This document shows positions 37,624-44,811 of a stretch of 64,000 nucleotides of DNA, piece after piece (position 1 is the stretch's first letter; each line of letters begins with the position of its first letter). The notes beneath the pieces are model-generated. The model was not told the origin of the DNA. It searched no databases and saw only the letters and a list, made by a program, of their open reading frames with translations. The DNA comes from Chitinophaga sp. YR573. GTDB taxonomy: Bacteria; Bacteroidota; Bacteroidia; Chitinophagales; Chitinophagaceae. The position numbers and the translations under genes were made by a program. The stretch is taken from NCBI RefSeq assembly GCF_900110995.1, contig NZ_FOJF01000001.1:823199-887198 (forward strand). The letters are read 5' to 3'.

Positions 37624-38121
37624 ATGAAATATGTATATTTCCTTCTTTTGGTTGTTTTCTATACTCCTCTTGTCTGGGGACAGAGTACTGAGAAACAACC
37701 CACTGTCACTGTGAAAGGAGAAGTAACACATCCTTTAAATCTTGGCCTGGCAGACCTGGCCAATATGAGAAGAGTGGAGGTTCGTTCTGCGGACCGGGAT
37801 GGTAAAGAACATCTTTTTTCCGGTGTTCCGTTATCAGATATTCTACGGCAGGCAGGTGTTACCCTTGGAGCTGAACTTCGTGGGGAGAACATGGCAAAAT
37901 ATCTGTTGGTAAAGTCTGGTGATGGTTATAAAGTATTATTCTCTCTCCCTGAACTGGATTCAACATTCACCAATCGCGTAATCATTCTTGCAGACAAGAT
38001 GGATGGAAATCCTTTACCTGCAAATAAAGGACCATTCCGGGTAATAGTACCGGGTGAAAAGAAACCAGCCCGTTGGATATGGGAAGTAACTACAATGATT
38101 GTACAATTTGCTAAAGAATAG
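37624..38121 (+). CDS. Molybdopterin-binding-fold protein, small, exported
   Basis: This 165-residue exported protein has signal peptide FLLLVVFYTPLVWGQ. The mature part resembles the sulfite-oxidase-like molybdopterin fold (VTVKGEVTHPLNLGLADLAN, GVPLSDILRQAGVTLG and FRVIVPGEKKPARWIWEVT). I see no Cys in the mature protein, so the usual Mo-ligating Cys is absent and the protein may not hold an active cofactor. It converges with the ModE-like gene at 3 nt distance. It stands downstream of the efflux operon but has its own start region after the terminator. Confidence 0.78.
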   Translation: MKYVYFLLLVVFYTPLVWGQSTEKQPTVTVKGEVTHPLNLGLADLANMRRVEVRSADRDGKEHLFSGVPLSDILRQAGVTLGAELRGENMAKYLLVKSGDGYKVLFSLPELDSTFTNRVIILADKMDGNPLPANKGPFRVIVPGEKKPARWIWEVTTMIVQFAKE

Positions 38122-38124
38122 GAA

Positions 38125-38481
38125 TTATTTATTCTTATTCATTCCGGAAATGGCTTCGGCAAGAAAGCGTTGAAAAGATGTATTAAGATCATTGAATAAT
38201 TGTATAGCTTTTTCTCCTTCTTTAGTAAGGACAGCGCCTCCGCCTCCCTTTCCTCCTCTTTCGAGAATAACCAAGGGGTTAGCGGTCCTTTTATTCATTT
38301 GATCTACAAAATCCCATGCTTGTCTGTAAGAGATTTTCATTTCCGTAGCGGCTTTTTTCAAAGAGCCCAGCTCATTAATCTTTTGCAGTAGTTCAATTCT
38401 TCCATAACCGAGAAATGGCCCTTCCTCTGTCTCAATCCAAATGCGACCATTTGCAATAAGTTTCATTGTAATTTTATGCAT
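38125..38481 (-). CDS. ModE-like winged-helix regulator (N-terminal domain only)
   Basis: This 118-residue protein resembles the LysR-like DNA-binding half of ModE: KINELGSLKKAATEMKISYR, QAWDFVDQMNKRTANPLVIL and RGGKGGGGAVLTKEGEKAIQ. It has no TOBE/Mop molybdate-binding domains, so any molybdate response must come from elsewhere. The stop is 3 nt from that of the convergent molybdopterin-fold gene, which suggests a functional pair. Single-domain forms of this kind are common in Bacteroidota. Confidence 0.87.
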   Translation of the reverse strand: MHKITMKLIANGRIWIETEEGPFLGYGRIELLQKINELGSLKKAATEMKISYRQAWDFVDQMNKRTANPLVILERGGKGGGGAVLTKEGEKAIQLFNDLNTSFQRFLAEAISGMNKNK

Positions 38482-38593
38482 TTATTTCATGACAAAGGTA
38501 TATTATTAGGCGGTTACAACTAAATGGTATTCAAACAAACCTTGCTGCAAATACGTTTACCAGGTAAATTTGTGGCTATTAAATAATAGGAAA

Positions 38594-39163
38594 ATGGATT
38601 TTGCAGATTACTTACTATACTTTCAGTCCGTATTAAATGGTGAACTTACCATCCATCCATACGAAAATCCGGCGTATGTAAATTATACCAGGCTCAATTG
38701 GGCGAGGCAACAGCGCTGGCTTAAAGTAGGAGAATTAAATAATGAACTGGCAGAATTAATTAAAAGTATTAAATCCGGACAGCAGTGGATTATGATTACC
38801 GAACCCTGGTGTGGGGATGCTGCACATATCCTGCCGTTTATTTACAAGCTTATCCAGCCAAATCCACTCATCAGACTGGACCTTCAGCTTCGTGATGCTC
38901 CACCATTCCTGATAGAACATTATCTCACCGGCCCAAAACAAACCAGGTCTATTCCCAAACTAATCATCAGAAACGACGATGGTGAGGATCTGCTGGTGTG
39001 GGGACCCAGACCACTGGCCTGTCAGCAGCTTTTCTATCGCCTCAGGGAAGAACAGGTAGATGAGGAGGAAACGAAGCTACAGCTACAAAACTGGTACAAT
39101 CAGGATAAAGGAAAAAGTTTTCAGCAGGAACTGCTGACCGCACTCACTCTCATCTCCGGTTAA
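38594..39163 (+). CDS. Thioredoxin-fold family protein
   Basis: This 189-residue cytoplasmic protein starts MDFADYLLYFQ and has the signature MITEPWCGDAAHILPFIYKL near residue 70, a thioredoxin-like site with a single Cys (PWCGDA instead of CxxC). SIPKLIIRNDDGEDLLVWGP is the cis-Pro segment. The single Cys means it is more likely a monothiol or bacillithiol-related protein than a dithiol reductase. I chose ATG 38594 as family members begin there. It is alone, and a bidirectional terminator follows. Confidence 0.83.
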   Translation: MDFADYLLYFQSVLNGELTIHPYENPAYVNYTRLNWARQQRWLKVGELNNELAELIKSIKSGQQWIMITEPWCGDAAHILPFIYKLIQPNPLIRLDLQLRDAPPFLIEHYLTGPKQTRSIPKLIIRNDDGEDLLVWGPRPLACQQLFYRLREEQVDEEETKLQLQNWYNQDKGKSFQQELLTALTLISG

Positions 39164-39183
39164 AACATAAGTATACAAGGTAA

Positions 39184-39227
39184 ATAATAGACAAAGCCTT
39201 CAAAGATTTGAAGGCTTTGTCTATTAT
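39184..39227. terminator. Bidirectional terminator, 21-bp arms (GCCTTCAAA family)
   Basis: Perfect 21-bp arms at 39184-39204 and 39207-39227 surround only GA. It lies between the convergent thioredoxin-fold gene and the 39246-39797 gene, and can end transcripts from both sides. The core AAAGCCTTCAAA is shared with five other hairpins in the window. Confidence 0.9.
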
Positions 39228-39245
39228 ACGGAAAATTAAACCAGA

Positions 39246-39797
39246 TTAGTCAGGCCATATTACACCTTTCTGATCCTCACTTGTCCAGGGCGGCCCTTGT
39301 ACCCGCGTACCCGGATGAGCTGCCAGACAGAGTTTAATCCACTGGTTACCTTCCTCATGATTACCTACCTTCCTGGAGCTGCAATAAGTAGTACGGTCCT
39401 CATCCTTATATAACTGGTAGGCCGGATAACTTACATTGCCTACCCCGGCCTCATCGTCTAATACAGGAACCCCGGCAGTATACGAAGGAGCATCGTCTTC
39501 ATTTACATTTTCCAGTAAACATCTTACAGTTACAATACCATTTCCCTGCGCCAGCTCCCATTCATTAGGTGTTAGACTCGCAAGCGTCCATACATTTGTT
39601 CCGGCTGTGTAGGTCAGGTCTGCATGCCCAAAACTATTGTTTGTATTAACAGCGATCCTGAATGTGTAGGTATTAGTCATGTTGACGTTTCCGCTATTTA
39701 CGAAATCGGGTTGCAAAGTAAATGAAGGACCATTAAAGATCGCCCAATCCTGTGCAGACTGAGATCTGTTAGCACATCTTAAATTAAAAACCGGCAT
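39246..39797 (-). CDS. Hypothetical protein (third gene downstream of the TOMM operon)
   Basis: I do not recognise this 183-residue protein. It has no signal peptide. It is rich in Asn, Thr and aromatic residues with alternating strands (NTYTFRIAVNTNNSFGHADL, then TLASLTPNEWELAQGNGIVT), a beta-sandwich-like pattern, and several Cys including CSSRKVGNHEEGNQW. It is the last gene of a three-gene minus-strand run and begins 30 nt after the tail-collar-like gene. Confidence 0.65.
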   Translation of the reverse strand: MPVFNLRCANRSQSAQDWAIFNGPSFTLQPDFVNSGNVNMTNTYTFRIAVNTNNSFGHADLTYTAGTNVWTLASLTPNEWELAQGNGIVTVRCLLENVNEDDAPSYTAGVPVLDDEAGVGNVSYPAYQLYKDEDRTTYCSSRKVGNHEEGNQWIKLCLAAHPGTRVQGPPWTSEDQKGVIWPD

Positions 39798-39827
39798 AAT
39801 TATTAAGTTTTAAATTTGTTAATTAAT

Positions 39828-40835
39828 TCAGGCCCATTTGATCGTATATAACTCAGCCAGATTTTTGGGCCTGGTTTCTTTCCCCCCAACAGGCTTTGTA
39901 TTGGAGGTAGCTTGTGCATTAAGTGTAACAGCAGCAGTTTCTTTTCCTCCCAGTATGGAGTTATTCATGGAAAAGCTTAACTGATGATCGTGTGTAAGAA
40001 ATTCATCAATCTCCACAGTTCCCACATTGTCTCCTTTCACAGTTCCTCCCAGCGGAGTTCTCCATGGAGCATCCGGATCAGTACCTGCACCGTGGTCCCA
40101 TGCCCTGCTGAAATAACCCCGCATATCGGGAAGCATGGACCGCTTGTTGATACCTGTTCCGAATCTGCCATTGATCACACTGCTCAATCGTGTATAATCA
40201 GCACCCAGTTCTTCAGACTTGTTACAAAGAGAGAGTTCTTCAGCGGGAGGATTATCAGTAGAAATATATTGCCTCCTTTCCCCTATGATCCCCTGGACAA
40301 CACAGGGAAGCGTTTTAAGGGCGATGTTACCTGCATTAGCACATACATTTGCAATGGCAATCGTAACAAACGGAGCTTTACTTTCAACAGATAATAAAAT
40401 GGAAGTGGATTTGGAGTTTATGACCAGCTGAACATCTATTTCAAAATCCCCGATGCCTTTCTTTGTTACAGTACTCGCATCAATCCCGTCAGAGAGTGTT
40501 ACACTTACATCGCTCACAGTGGAGATACTCAGTTTAATCTTCGCCGTGATTTTCTTTCCGTACAACATCTGCTGCCATCTTGGAAACTCGTGAAGCGCCT
40601 GACTGAAACGCATCAGGCTATTATCTTCACTTTTGAAAATGATACACCTGTTAGTTGCAGGATCAAAACCAATCTTTCCATTTCTGCCGGGATCATCATA
40701 CAACCACCCATCCGGTGTTTTGTAATCAATGTTATTCCCATTGATTACCTTATTGCTGTAATACCTGAAATCACTGTTATACACAAGATTCTGCTGCTGC
40801 ATCGCAAATAGTAACTCTTCGATGAAAGTTTCCAT
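39828..40835 (-). CDS. Phage tail-collar-like protein
   Basis: This 335-residue protein has an N-terminal beta-sandwich-like region (YKTPDGWLYDDPGRNGKIGF) and a C-terminal tail-collar-like region with MLPDMRGYFSRAWDHGAGTD and TVEIDEFLTHDHQLSFSMN. The D-x-RG-F-R-WD pattern and the DHxH pair are typical of tail fibre collars. No other phage structural gene is present, so this is a lone domain in a non-phage context, which suggests a binding or assembly role for a product of this locus. It has no signal peptide. It is in an operon-like run with the genes on either side. Confidence 0.75.
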   Translation of the reverse strand: METFIEELLFAMQQQNLVYNSDFRYYSNKVINGNNIDYKTPDGWLYDDPGRNGKIGFDPATNRCIIFKSEDNSLMRFSQALHEFPRWQQMLYGKKITAKIKLSISTVSDVSVTLSDGIDASTVTKKGIGDFEIDVQLVINSKSTSILLSVESKAPFVTIAIANVCANAGNIALKTLPCVVQGIIGERRQYISTDNPPAEELSLCNKSEELGADYTRLSSVINGRFGTGINKRSMLPDMRGYFSRAWDHGAGTDPDAPWRTPLGGTVKGDNVGTVEIDEFLTHDHQLSFSMNNSILGGKETAAVTLNAQATSNTKPVGGKETRPKNLAELYTIKWA

Positions 40836-40895
40836 TTTCTTTGTGTTTAACCGGGAGGTGATAAATCACCCCCCGGTAATTTAAATGCAGTGGGA

Positions 40896-41573
40896 TTATA
40901 AAGAGGCTTCCAGATAAGCGAAGTCTGTTGCAAGACTTCTTTGGGTAGCAGAAGCAGAAGGCAGGAACTTTCCTGATGCACTGTCATAACTTACTGAAAT
41001 TTCAGTAGTATCACCACCAAATTTCAACATGGTCATTGGAGATGTAACGGTAGTTACTACTGTGTTACTGACAACCTGGGACTGGAGCCAGATATAAACA
41101 ATAGTGAAAGGAGTCATCACTGCAGTGCTGGCTAATAAAACCGGTGCTGCGGAAAGCGCGTTCCCCAGAATATCGATTCCATTTATGTTCGCATCCTGGA
41201 ACAGGCCAACTGTCATATAATCCTTTGCAGCATATTTATTCTGGAGCGTGAATGAAGATGGAGTACCGCCACTGGCCGGACCTGAAATTACAGCGGATGG
41301 TTCCAGTGTATATAATTTGTTCATGGCAGCTCCTACAGGAACGCTGGATAACTGAGACAGTACAGCGCCATTTGTAACGGATGATGTAGAAGCATAAATG
41401 CCATATTCTTCTCCCCATGACAACCTGTTTGACTGCATAGGTTTGAATACCTGCCAGGCTACATTTGGGCTTGATCCGCCAGTAGGTTTTGCAACAACAA
41501 CATTGGTACCGGTAGCATACAGAATATCCAGTTGTCTGTCTGTAAATGCTGTTTTTAAAATATAAGTACTCAT
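40896..41573 (-). CDS. Hypothetical protein (first gene downstream of the TOMM operon)
   Basis: I do not recognise this 225-residue protein. It starts MSTYILKTAFTDRQLDILYA without a signal peptide. Many Val, Thr and Ser residues alternate in strand-like patterns (NVVVAKPTGGSSPNVAWQVF, SNTVVTTVTSPMTMLKFGG). A TACTTTTG box at 41672-41679 on the minus strand lies 99 nt upstream of the ATG and may be its own -7 element, so it may head a transcript separate from the YcaO gene. Confidence 0.65.
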   Translation of the reverse strand: MSTYILKTAFTDRQLDILYATGTNVVVAKPTGGSSPNVAWQVFKPMQSNRLSWGEEYGIYASTSSVTNGAVLSQLSSVPVGAAMNKLYTLEPSAVISGPASGGTPSSFTLQNKYAAKDYMTVGLFQDANINGIDILGNALSAAPVLLASTAVMTPFTIVYIWLQSQVVSNTVVTTVTSPMTMLKFGGDTTEISVSYDSASGKFLPSASATQRSLATDFAYLEASL

Positions 41574-41671
41574 TTCTTTGGGATTTGTTTATTTATACCT
41601 ACTCTGTTCAGGCTTTTCGGTATCCGCCTTTTTATTTTGTGTCAGTTTAGGAGCTCCGCCGACTTACAATT

Positions 41672-41679
41672 CAAAAGTA
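41672..41679 (-). promoter_or_regulatory. Candidate -7 element of the 40896-41573 gene
   Basis: TACTTTTG on the minus strand matches TAnnTTTG exactly, with no clear TTG at -33. It would give a 5' leader of about 90 nt. The same box also occurs upstream of the enoyl-CoA hydratase gene. Confidence 0.45.
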
Positions 41680-41704
41680 GATACCTGCACTTGAAACGCC
41701 TATT

Positions 41705-43750
41705 TCAGCGTATTTCACCCGGGTGATATGGTTGAGGAGTCATCCATAAAGGATTCATTGCTGAGTAGGTAAGTATTTTATCTGTAAGACCTGCTGTAAC
41801 AGGTATCTCATATAACCGCCCGGAGCCAAACCGGGGCCTGAATGCCCTGAGACCAGGTGCAAAGACTTTAATAACGGGTAGTCCAATATCAGGACGGGTA
41901 CAGTCTACTATAATTGTATCGATACCCAGCCTGGCCAATCTTGTTATTCCTTCAGTACACATTTCTGAAACCACTGGTGGTCTGGTGAAATCATATGACT
42001 CAAATTGAATCACCTTTGCATTTGCAGATGGATACAGATAATCTGTGTTTAAACCGGCAGGTGGTATTACAGGTTTCATCAGCGCACGTATTTGTATCAG
42101 TTCTGTGAGAGATCTGATGATCGCTGTACGGGGATCAAAGTGGCAGCCATACCCGACCAGGAAGCCTCCTTCGAAATAGCCTGCAGCGGCTACTACCGGT
42201 GTAACAGTATCAATGGTTAAATCCAGGAAGTGTACAGACCATCCGGCAGCAGTTAGCTGCTGTAATGCAGTATGAAACCAACCATGTTCTCCCATGATAT
42301 CAATATTGAAAGCGGGTCGTTTCAAACCATTAAACCACCATATAGCTGTTGCATCACGTTCTATCAGTTCCAGTACCCCCTGTAAAATCGCTTCTTCCCT
42401 GGTATTTCCGGCTGAAAGCCCATTGGATTCAAATATGGCCACCCGGTTATTTTCAGGCCAGGGAAGCCCATACAAAACCGCTTCTGCGGGTATATACCGC
42501 CTCTCCTGATCTCTCAGCGACCAGGCAGGCAACCAGTTCATAACCTGTCCATCGGTTAGTGGTAAGGGGACTGGTCCCAGGGCATGTGTAGCATCAGGTT
42601 GTAATAATTGTGTTGCATGAAAATGCTGAATGGCATGCGGAGCAATTGCATATGGGTCTAACTCTTCCAAAGAAGCCTTAAAAACAGGTTCGTCTCCCCG
42701 GTATCTCGCACTCCTTCTTTCAATAGACTCGCACAAAGCACTCACCTTAGATGCAAGTGCAGAATATCCTTTCCCAAATGCACTTTTGTAAAATTCATTC
42801 GCTTCCGGTTTATCCTTCACAGGTGTATCAGGATATACGGCCCCATGTGCATGCATGGATGTTTCGCCGGCAATAGCACGCAGCTCTGATAAAACACCTG
42901 CAACAGGATTAATATGATGCTTCATCTTTTCCCATGTAGCAGCCGGCATTACCGTACGATAACCCGGTGCATTAGCATACCCCGTATCACAAATAGAAAA
43001 TGGCTCATACATCTGCCGGGTTACCAGCAGCGGGTCACCGCAAACAACACATTCAGGACGCCGCTTCAACAAATGAACCACTGCCTTGCCCAGTGTATCA
43101 ACAGCTATCATTTTATCTCCGGAAGAGCCATAAGAGGCTACTAGATCAACAATACCTGCATTTACACTGGTCACAAGAGAAACCGGGACATACAAGGGCA
43201 TTGGAACTGCATTCTTTGTATGTCCCACAATCCAGTTCAATACACTTCTGTTTTGTTTCACCCGCCAACTCAAACACGCCAGGCATAAACCTGATCTACG
43301 GGAAAAGAATGGTCCGGCAAAAGTGTGCCCTGCACCATATACTACCGGCAGCCATATCTCATCCCGCAACAACGCATCCTGATAAGCCCGTTCCGCATCA
43401 ACATCATCCAGATCTGAATGACATGATATAATAAAATCAGAAGGCAGAACGGGTAGCGGAATCTCTTCTCTCAGCAAATATTTCCCTCTGATAAAATCAG
43501 CACCTCGGATAATATATCCCTGCCTGGAAAGTGTAGTGATAGCATGCAACACATGTGGCAATACAAACTCCTTTTTAAAAAACTCAATTAACTCAGTATC
43601 AGAGAATGCCCTTGTACTCAGCAATTGCAATATGCTGGTATATAATATCCCCTCTACCCGGTATATACCCAGATACCCGATTACAAACCCCCATGTATTA
43701 TCGATACCTGCATAACTCAGCTCTGGTGAAAGCATGTATATCTCATCCAC
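41705..43750 (-). CDS. TOMM cyclodehydratase, YcaO domain fused to leader-binding domain
   Basis: This 681-residue enzyme is predicted to convert Cys (or Ser/Thr) of a precursor peptide into azolines with ATP. The N-terminal part resembles the E1-like/ocin-ThiF leader-binding half, with CLACLSWR and CVVCGDPL pairs (two CxxC) that can hold a zinc ion. The YcaO half starts near residue 320 with SALASKVSALCESIERRSAR, then NTREEAILQGVLELIERDAT, the ATP and Mg motif region. The C-terminus PLWMTPQPYHPG has the Pro-rich end of TOMM cyclodehydratases. It follows the 224-residue gene by only 1 nt. No dehydrogenase gene is in the cluster, so azolines rather than azoles are expected. Confidence 0.9.
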   Translation of the reverse strand: MDEIYMLSPELSYAGIDNTWGFVIGYLGIYRVEGILYTSILQLLSTRAFSDTELIEFFKKEFVLPHVLHAITTLSRQGYIIRGADFIRGKYLLREEIPLPVLPSDFIISCHSDLDDVDAERAYQDALLRDEIWLPVVYGAGHTFAGPFFSRRSGLCLACLSWRVKQNRSVLNWIVGHTKNAVPMPLYVPVSLVTSVNAGIVDLVASYGSSGDKMIAVDTLGKAVVHLLKRRPECVVCGDPLLVTRQMYEPFSICDTGYANAPGYRTVMPAATWEKMKHHINPVAGVLSELRAIAGETSMHAHGAVYPDTPVKDKPEANEFYKSAFGKGYSALASKVSALCESIERRSARYRGDEPVFKASLEELDPYAIAPHAIQHFHATQLLQPDATHALGPVPLPLTDGQVMNWLPAWSLRDQERRYIPAEAVLYGLPWPENNRVAIFESNGLSAGNTREEAILQGVLELIERDATAIWWFNGLKRPAFNIDIMGEHGWFHTALQQLTAAGWSVHFLDLTIDTVTPVVAAAGYFEGGFLVGYGCHFDPRTAIIRSLTELIQIRALMKPVIPPAGLNTDYLYPSANAKVIQFESYDFTRPPVVSEMCTEGITRLARLGIDTIIVDCTRPDIGLPVIKVFAPGLRAFRPRFGSGRLYEIPVTAGLTDKILTYSAMNPLWMTPQPYHPGEIR

Positions 43751-43751
43751 A

Positions 43752-44426
43752 TCAGGAATTTACAAACAGATAAAAATCTTCCGGTACTAATTCCATTAGC
43801 TTACAAACTTTAGTAAGCATCTTTTCATACATGATTACTTCGACTTCTGCCGGTTCCATTCCCGGAACACCACCGTTCTCGATAAACGTCTGTGGAGTTA
43901 TCGCCGTTCTCAGTGGCAATAAAGGTGGATACAAAAAAGCAGGTTGCTGTGCATCCAGTGTGGACATCTGCAGAATCTGGTCAAACGTAGTTGTCTGCGC
44001 ATCAAGTATCTCCGGTGTTGTCTGAAGACTTACAGAAACCAGTGCGCGCCCATCTCCCTGTATTCCCTGATTATAGATACCAGCAACAACGCTTCCTTCA
44101 AAACCTGGTTGATCAAACGAAGAAGGAATCATATATGAAGCGCTGTAAATAAACGCACCAAACTGAGGACCTGTGGATAAGAACCGGAGCCATGTTTTGA
44201 AATCACCGGGAATGAGACCCAGTGCCGGCTCCACCACCGGATAAATACAGATACCTGACAGACCTACATCGGCCGGATTCACCAATGCCCAGAGCTCTAT
44301 TGTAATGTTAGGATTATCCGGATCTGCAAAGGTATATAACCAGCCAAACAGTGTGCTATGTGAGGCGTCATTATAGATCTTAAGAAATTGATCCTGTGTG
44401 GAGTTATTAATTAATCTGGAAAGCAT
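43752..44426 (-). CDS. TOMM cluster companion protein
   Basis: This 224-residue protein lies between the precursor and cyclodehydratase genes. I do not recognise a domain. It starts MLSRLINNSTQDQFLKIYND and has no signal peptide. Strand-rich parts include NITIELWALVNPADVG and FIYSASYMIPSSFDQPGFEG. It has only two or so Cys and no Cys-run tail, so it does not look like a second core peptide. Its presence between precursor and cyclodehydratase suggests an accessory or recognition role, or a partner of the product. I chose ATG 44426, 10 nt after the precursor stop, because the reading frame upstream runs through the precursor coding sequence. Confidence 0.6.
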   Translation of the reverse strand: MLSRLINNSTQDQFLKIYNDASHSTLFGWLYTFADPDNPNITIELWALVNPADVGLSGICIYPVVEPALGLIPGDFKTWLRFLSTGPQFGAFIYSASYMIPSSFDQPGFEGSVVAGIYNQGIQGDGRALVSVSLQTTPEILDAQTTTFDQILQMSTLDAQQPAFLYPPLLPLRTAITPQTFIENGGVPGMEPAEVEVIMYEKMLTKVCKLMELVPEDFYLFVNS

Positions 44427-44436
44427 AATAATAGTA

Positions 44437-44793
44437 TTAACAACACATACAGCAACAAAATATATTATCAGGTACTGTAAAAGAATTAAGATAAGCCAGT
44501 TCATTTTTAAGATTCCCGGGCGCCGGAACAAGTGGTACTTTCAATACAGTCTTCTGTGAGGGTGGCGTATCAAAAACAGAAACCGGGAATGCCGGAAATG
44601 AAGAAAAGTCCCTGTCATACACTTCCTTAAAATGAATTTCTATGTGTTCCGGTACAACAAAATCACAAAACTCCTTTAATGTTTTTGCGGGCGCAGATAA
44701 TAGTTTTTCTTTAAATTCCGGATGTTCCCAGGTTCTGGCCAATACTTTATAATATGCCGACAGCCATTGGTTTGAGACAAAATTTGTTGCCAT
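44437..44793 (-). CDS. TOMM precursor peptide, NHLP-like leader with FCCCMCC core
   Basis: This 118-residue protein is the likely ribosomal precursor. The leader (about 1-60) resembles the nitrile-hydratase-alpha leader peptide family: WLSAYYKVLARTWEHPEFKE, then KLLSAPAKTLKEFCDFVVPE and HIEIHFKEV. After a Pro/Val-rich linker the last nine residues are NIFCCCMCC. Five Cys in the last six positions are the expected cyclisation targets. It lies between the kinase fusion gene (18 nt) and the companion gene (10 nt). NCBI-style names BMA_0021/BMA_0022 family TOMM bacteriocin fit such precursors, from memory. No leader Gly-Gly or other clear cleavage site was seen. Confidence 0.87.
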   Translation of the reverse strand: MATNFVSNQWLSAYYKVLARTWEHPEFKEKLLSAPAKTLKEFCDFVVPEHIEIHFKEVYDRDFSSFPAFPVSVFDTPPSQKTVLKVPLVPAPGNLKNELAYLNSFTVPDNIFCCCMCC

Positions 44794-44811
44794 TTTGAGG
44801 TAATTGAATTG

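Noticed and set aside
39828..40835. Prophage or tailocin locus
   Set aside because: Only one tail-collar-like domain is present. There is no tape measure, sheath, baseplate, holin or integrase near it.
44427..44531. N-terminal membrane extension of the 224-residue TOMM companion
   Set aside because: The upstream reading frame to 44531 runs through the precursor core region in another frame. ATG 44426 directly follows the precursor stop and gives tidy operon spacing.
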